From assembly GCF_001465835.2 (NCBI RefSeq), contig NZ_CP013661.2:186001-250000 (forward strand): 64,000 bases of DNA, given 5' to 3'. Shown here piece by piece: positions 60,367 to 64,000 of this stretch. Position 1 is the stretch's first letter; each line of letters begins with the position of its first letter. Under the pieces are notes generated by a model that saw only the letters and a list, made by a program, of their open reading frames with translations, was not told where the DNA came from and searched no databases. Position numbers and translations under genes: made by a program. The stretch comes from Planococcus kocurii. Lineage in GTDB: Bacteria; Bacillota; Bacilli; Bacillales_A; Planococcaceae.

Positions 60367-61477
60367 AGATGAATCGAAAAGGTTCTGTATTTATTTGTGA
60401 CGACAAAAACTCACATTGCCAAGTAGGTTGCTGTTTAGACATATGGTCGACAACGCCTTGAATCATCACTTTTTCTACGTGATGGCCAGGATCGACAATA
60501 TTTAGTCCGATGGCTTGTGCGTCTTGAGCCGTATGGAAATACATATCACCTGTGACATAGACATCCGCTCCAGCACGCTTAGCTTGTTGGAAGTATTTAT
60601 TGCCATCTCCGCCGAGTACCGCCACCTTTTTAATAACAGCGTCTGGGTCTCCCACGATGCGTAGAGACGAAACATCCAATTGCTGTTTTGTCCAATTGGC
60701 GAATTCTACTAAAGTCATAGGTGCTACAAGCGTTCCTACACGTCCAAGTCCCATTACTGCTCTTTTGTTTTCTAAAACAAAGACATCATATGCCACTTCT
60801 TCATACGGATGTGCAGAAAGCATTGCTTTGATGACACGGTCTTTTTCGTTTTTGCGAACCACGACTTCTACTTTCGATTCCGCGGTTACTTCCATTTCAC
60901 CTGCTTCTCCAATAAATGGCTTCGCTTTAGCAGTCGGACGAAAGCGCCCTGTCCCAGATAAGGTATAACTGCATCCTTCGTAATCGCCAATCGTTCCAGC
61001 TCCAGCTTTAATAAAGGCTTCACGAACAGTTTCTTCGTGAGTTTCCGGGACGAACACTGCAATTTTCACCAATTCTTCTTCATAAGTTGGCACTAATACT
61101 TTCGTGTTTTGTAAACCGAGTGATGCCGCCAATAAATCATTAACGCCGCCAATAGCCACATCCAGATTTGTATGTGCTGCGTATACGGCAATATCCGATT
61201 TTATTAGTTTTTCCATTAAACGCCCTTGCGGAAAATCTGTCTGCAAGTTTTTCATTGGTCGAAATATGGGAGGGTGATGTGCAATAATCAATCCTGCGCC
61301 TTTGGCTATTGCCTCGTCTACGACCTCTTCGTTCACATCTAACGTTACTAACACACGGTCGATTTTTTTGTTTAACGTTCCTACATGCAAACCAATCGGA
61401 TCGTTTTCCATGGCCAAATATTTAGGAGACCATTTCTCAAACTCCTCAATAATTTGGTGACCGTTAGGAATTTTCAC
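60365..61477 (-). CDS. yqfO: Nif3-like dinuclear metal protein (YqfO, DUF34)
   Basis: 370 residues, the long form with an inserted PII-like domain (about 125-230) typical of Bacillus YqfO. Metal ligands are in LIIAHHPPIFRP near 66, AAHTNLDVAIGG near 103 and the C-terminal VTGDMYFHTAQDAQ and DPGHHVEK. It is annotated as a GTP cyclohydrolase 1 type 2 homologue, but the true role is unsettled. It starts at GTG with AGAGGTG seven bases upstream. Its start overlaps trmK by 14 bases, a conserved pair. Confidence 0.93.
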   Translation of the reverse strand: MKIPNGHQIIEEFEKWSPKYLAMENDPIGLHVGTLNKKIDRVLVTLDVNEEVVDEAIAKGAGLIIAHHPPIFRPMKNLQTDFPQGRLMEKLIKSDIAVYAAHTNLDVAIGGVNDLLAASLGLQNTKVLVPTYEEELVKIAVFVPETHEETVREAFIKAGAGTIGDYEGCSYTLSGTGRFRPTAKAKPFIGEAGEMEVTAESKVEVVVRKNEKDRVIKAMLSAHPYEEVAYDVFVLENKRAVMGLGRVGTLVAPMTLVEFANWTKQQLDVSSLRIVGDPDAVIKKVAVLGGDGNKYFQQAKRAGADVYVTGDMYFHTAQDAQAIGLNIVDPGHHVEKVMIQGVVDHMSKQQPTWQCEFLSSQINTEPFRFI

Positions 61478-62177
61478 GTTGCAACACCTCTTCTACCAAT
61501 TGTATTTTTTTCACTAATTCCTGTTTCTTTTCAATAATTTCGAGTGTTTGTGCAGTGGCTTCCATTGATGCTACAATTTTTTTCCATTGTGCACTTTCAC
61601 GCATCCATTTTTCTTCAAAAATCACGGTTTGATTTTTTAGTAGCTCAGGACCCATCAATAATTGCTGTGGCGTCCAAAAAATGACGGCTTCCGTTTTTTC
61701 AAGCACCACTATTTCGTAAATTTTTTCATTTTCTTTTAGTATTTCTTCTTCTACAATGTCCCATCCATTTACTATAGCCCAATCACGTATTGCTTTCGCG
61801 TGAACATTTGGTTGTAAGATTAATCTTTCGATACCTACTAGTTTTTCTTTGCCTTGTTCTAATATCGAACAAATTAACGGGCCGCCCATACCTGCAATGG
61901 TGACGGTTGTAATGCCATCTTCTACATCGATTGCATCAAGACCACTTGCTAGCCGGACGTCAATTTGTTCCGCTAATTGTTCTTGCTGAACTTGTTTTTG
62001 TGCCGATTCAAAGGGACCTTTGACGACTTCTCCTGCAACGGCTTTATTCACTACGCCAGTTAGTACTAAATAACAAGGTAAGTATGCATGATCGCTGCCA
62101 ATATCGGCTACGACTGCATTTTGAGGTACATAATGGGCAACTCTTGTTAACCGATGCGATAATTGTTGTGCATTCAT
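61464..62177 (-). CDS. trmK: tRNA (adenine(22)-N1)-methyltransferase TrmK
   Basis: 237 residues. N-terminal AdoMet-binding domain with VVADIGSDHAYLPCYLV near 20-36 and TVTIAGMGGPLICSIL near 91, then a C-terminal coiled coil (about 175-237). It methylates A22 in tRNA D-loops. AGGAGG precedes the ATG. It overlaps yqfO by 14 bases, and cccA lies upstream with a terminator between, as in B. subtilis. Confidence 0.95.
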   Translation of the reverse strand: MNAQQLSHRLTRVAHYVPQNAVVADIGSDHAYLPCYLVLTGVVNKAVAGEVVKGPFESAQKQVQQEQLAEQIDVRLASGLDAIDVEDGITTVTIAGMGGPLICSILEQGKEKLVGIERLILQPNVHAKAIRDWAIVNGWDIVEEEILKENEKIYEIVVLEKTEAVIFWTPQQLLMGPELLKNQTVIFEEKWMRESAQWKKIVASMEATAQTLEIIEKKQELVKKIQLVEEVLQRENS

Positions 62178-62199
62178 CCAGATCCTCCTAATGTAACAG

Positions 62200-62234
62200 A
62201 AAAACCCTTAGCTCTAAAAGAACTAAGGGTTTTT
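62200..62234 (-). terminator. Terminator downstream of cccA
   Basis: AAAAACCCTTAG pairs with CTAAGGGTTTTT around a short loop, placed seven bases after the cccA stop on the minus strand. Confidence 0.92.
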
Positions 62235-62240
62235 CAGATG

Positions 62241-62627
62241 CTATTCGAGTGACAATACCCACTCAGCCATTGCCGCTGCGTTCGCCTCTTCAATGAGACC
62301 CGCTGGCATAGTGCCTTTACCGTTGACTAAAATATTTTCGATGTCTTCTTGTGGAAGTTCAGTAGCCACTAGTGATGGACCTACTCCGCCTTCATAGCTT
62401 GAACCGTGACAAGCGATACAGTTAGCTTGTGCAGTTGCTTCAGGATCGAAATCTCCTTCAGCTGTTTCTCCGCCTTCGCCTTCAGCAGCTTCTCCGCCAC
62501 TTTCTTCTGTTGCATTTTCTTCTGCGATTTCAGCTTCGTCACTTACTCCTTGTACTGACAAGAAGAAAATTAAACCAATACCGAACGCCATGATTAAGAT
62601 ATAAGGTACAATTGCATTTTTTTGCAT
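62241..62627 (-). CDS. cccA: Membrane-anchored cytochrome c550
   Basis: 128 residues. An N-terminal membrane anchor (IVPYILIMAFGIGLIFFLSV) is followed by a strongly acidic Glu/Gly linker (about 30-62) and a small class I cytochrome c domain. Haem binds at CIACH near 70, and Met in GTMPAGL near 107 is the sixth ligand. It carries electrons in the respiratory chain outside the membrane. In B. subtilis cccA follows sigA and dnaG; here the upstream neighbour is an acyl-CoA dehydrogenase gene. Confidence 0.94.
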   Translation of the reverse strand: MQKNAIVPYILIMAFGIGLIFFLSVQGVSDEAEIAEENATEESGGEAAEGEGGETAEGDFDPEATAQANCIACHGSSYEGGVGPSLVATELPQEDIENILVNGKGTMPAGLIEEANAAAMAEWVLSLE

Positions 62628-62847
62628 CCGTTACCCCTCCCTCTACTAAGTTCTGCTTGATGATATTATTCGTATCATTCATTATTGTACTGTATTATCA
62701 ATGAAACGAAAAGTCTTAACAGATAACTTTTCCTCGTTTGTGACAAAAACGGTAATTTAATTTTTGCTTGTTGCTGTTAGAGATAGATTTGTCATGAATT
62801 TTCGAGAAATTCTTATTTCACAAAATCTTTAAAAGCAGTTTCTTATT

Positions 62848-62880
62848 AAGAAAAAAAGCCCCGTACGGAACAGGACTCAA
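62848..62880 (-). terminator. Terminator downstream of the acyl-CoA dehydrogenase gene
   Basis: On the minus strand AGTCCTGTTCC folds onto GGGGCT around GTAC imperfectly, followed by TTTTTTTC. The stem is short, so confidence is moderate. The remaining gap to cccA shows nothing clear. Confidence 0.55.
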
Positions 62881-62890
62881 AAATTGTTCT

Positions 62891-64000
62891 TTAGCACCCA
62901 ATTTGACGCGCAATGACCATACGTTGAATTTCTGAAGTCCCTTCGCCGATTTCTAATAACTTCGCATCACGCATATAGCGTTCAACTTCATATTCCTTCA
63001 TGTAGCCGTAGCCCCCATGAATTTGAATGGCTTCATCAGCCACTTCCATCGAAATTTCAGAAGCATACAATTTTGCCATCGAAGCTTCTTTAGTAAATGG
63101 ACGTCCTTGATCTTTTAACCAGGCCGCTTTATAGACCATATTACGTGCCAATTCAATTTTCATTGCCATGTCGGCGAGTTTAAACTGAGTTACTTGGAAC
63201 TCAGATAAGGTTTTACCAAACTGTTTGCGTTCTTTTGAGTAAGCCAGCGCTTTATTAAAGGCCGCTTGCGCAATGCCTACAGCCATAGCTGCAATACCGA
63301 TACGTCCGCCATCTAATGTTACTAAAAACTGTTTAAAGCCCTCTCCACGCTTGCCTAATAGATTCTCTTTCGGTACGCGGACGTTATCTAACACTAGTTC
63401 TGTTGTATTAGAAGAATGCAGACCCATTTTTTCGTAATTATCGATAATGGTAAATCCTTCTGCGTCTGTGGGTACGATAATGGCACTGATTTCTTTTTTG
63501 CCATCAGTCATCCCCGTAATGGCTGTTATGGCTAAATGTTTCGCATGACTGGCATTGGTGATATAAACTTTGGAACCACTAATTACCCAGTCGTCGCCAT
63601 CTTCTACTGCACGAGTTTCTGTTCCTCCAGCATCGGATCCCGCATTTGGTTCAGTCAATCCAAAAGCGCCAAATGACTCACCCGTACAAATGGGCGTCAA
63701 GTATTTTTCTTTCTGGTCTTCTGTTCCAAATAAATTCAGTGGTGCACCACCAAGTGAAATGTGCGCAGAATAAGTAATTCCGGTAGATGCACAGGCACGA
63801 CTTAATTCTTCTGTCACAATAGCAAAGCTAGTAGTATCCGCTCCAGATCCGCCGTATTCCTCATCAAACGGTAAGCCCATCATCCCCATGTCGGACAGCT
63901 GTTTAAAGATTTCAGTCGGAAACGCTTTTGAACGGTCACGATCAATAGCGCCTGGTGCTACTACCTTATCAGCAAATTCCTTGATTGTCTTTTTGATCAT
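62891..64000 (-). CDS. Acyl-CoA dehydrogenase, N-terminus beyond window edge
   Basis: At least 369 residues in FAD-dependent acyl-CoA dehydrogenase fold. The FAD and substrate loops are AFGLTEPNAGSDAGGT near 111, VYITNASHA, and the C-terminal IHGGYGYMKEYEVERYMRDA followed by LEIGEGTSEIQRMVIARQI, with the catalytic Glu in the EGTSE loop. The short- or branched-chain type is likely; the substrate is not certain. The first in-window Met (64000) is probably internal, as relatives have about ten more residues before MIKKTIKEFA. It could serve branched-chain acyl-CoA breakdown with the bkd operon. Confidence 0.9.
   Translation of the reverse strand: MIKKTIKEFADKVVAPGAIDRDRSKAFPTEIFKQLSDMGMMGLPFDEEYGGSGADTTSFAIVTEELSRACASTGITYSAHISLGGAPLNLFGTEDQKEKYLTPICTGESFGAFGLTEPNAGSDAGGTETRAVEDGDDWVISGSKVYITNASHAKHLAITAITGMTDGKKEISAIIVPTDAEGFTIIDNYEKMGLHSSNTTELVLDNVRVPKENLLGKRGEGFKQFLVTLDGGRIGIAAMAVGIAQAAFNKALAYSKERKQFGKTLSEFQVTQFKLADMAMKIELARNMVYKAAWLKDQGRPFTKEASMAKLYASEISMEVADEAIQIHGGYGYMKEYEVERYMRDAKLLEIGEGTSEIQRMVIARQIGC

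Noticed and set aside
1-64000. tRNA, rRNA, prophage or restriction/defence systems
   Set aside because: No cloverleaf, rRNA segment, phage structural gene or defence gene was recognised anywhere in the window.

Overview
This window is core chromosome of a Gram-positive Firmicute of the order Bacillales. Gene content and order follow the Bacillus subtilis bkd - spo0A - recN - dxs - acc - efp - gcv - comG - pst - sodA - ispG - znu - nfo - ispH - trmK - cccA region. The protein sequences, the absence of spoIVB beside spo0A, and the 124-base hairpin repeats suggest the family Planococcaceae (Planococcus/Planomicrobium-like), probably a non-sporulating member. That assignment is inference from gene order and remembered protein families; no search was run.

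Layout. 1-3.2 kb: start of a branched-chain amino/keto acid degradation operon (bcd partial, ptb) with its regulator bkdR. 3.3-8 kb: yqzF, a GDPD-family phosphodiesterase, an unnamed small membrane protein, spo0A, recN, argR. 8-19.4 kb: a long leftward run with tlyA, dxs, ispA, xseB, xseA, folD, nusB, yqhY, accC, accB, efp, an Xaa-Pro peptidase and aroQ. 19.4-19.8 kb: two near-identical 124-base hairpin repeats plus a degenerate third. 19.8-23.9 kb: a B12-dependent ribonucleotide reductase behind tandem NrdR boxes, lipM, and a membrane-anchored rhodanese lacking its catalytic Cys. 23.9-24.5 kb: a gene graveyard with a broken second copy of comGC. 24.5-29.4 kb: the glycine-cleavage genes gcvT-gcvPA-gcvPB under a glycine riboswitch, then aroK. 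29.4-33.1 kb: the complete comGA-GG competence pseudopilus operon. 33.4-37.8 kb: small yqg genes, an LTA-synthase-family protein, 5-formyl-THF cyclo-ligase and rpmG. 38-42.5 kb: pstSCAB-phoU behind a four-repeat PhoP box. 42.5-48.5 kb: a class B PBP, sodA, yqgC, a Na/Pi cotransporter and a DUF1189-type protein. 48.6-56.1 kb: ispG, yqfW, zur-znuB-znuC with a Zur box, nfo, cshB and ispH. 56.3-60.1 kb: an accessory insertion (small membrane protein, S41 peptidase, alpha/beta hydrolase, transposase remnant, double-GNAT protein). 60.3-64 kb: yqfO, trmK, cccA and the start-truncated end of an acyl-CoA dehydrogenase.

How it works together. Four isoprenoid genes (dxs, ispA, ispG, ispH) are scattered through the window. 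LipM can supply the lipoyl group needed by the glycine-cleavage system and by the 2-oxo acid dehydrogenase of the bkd operon. Phosphate uptake has a high-affinity ABC system and a Na-coupled system. Metabolite and metal control is readable in the DNA: glycine riboswitch, PhoP, NrdR, Zur, ARG and cre-type sites, and a ComK-type box at comG.

The most unusual signals are four. (1) A BkdR whose GAFTGA loop reads GAIPGI, with no sigma-54 promoter upstream of ptb but an array of TGCAA-N4-TTGCA palindromes there and upstream of bkdR. (2) A comGD that can keep its prepilin signal only if translation starts at CTG, with a similar problem in comGE. (3) A broken second comGC about 6.6 kb from the intact one. 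(4) The tandem 124-base hairpin elements. I saw no CRISPR array, prophage, tRNA or rRNA, and no clearly new multi-gene system.
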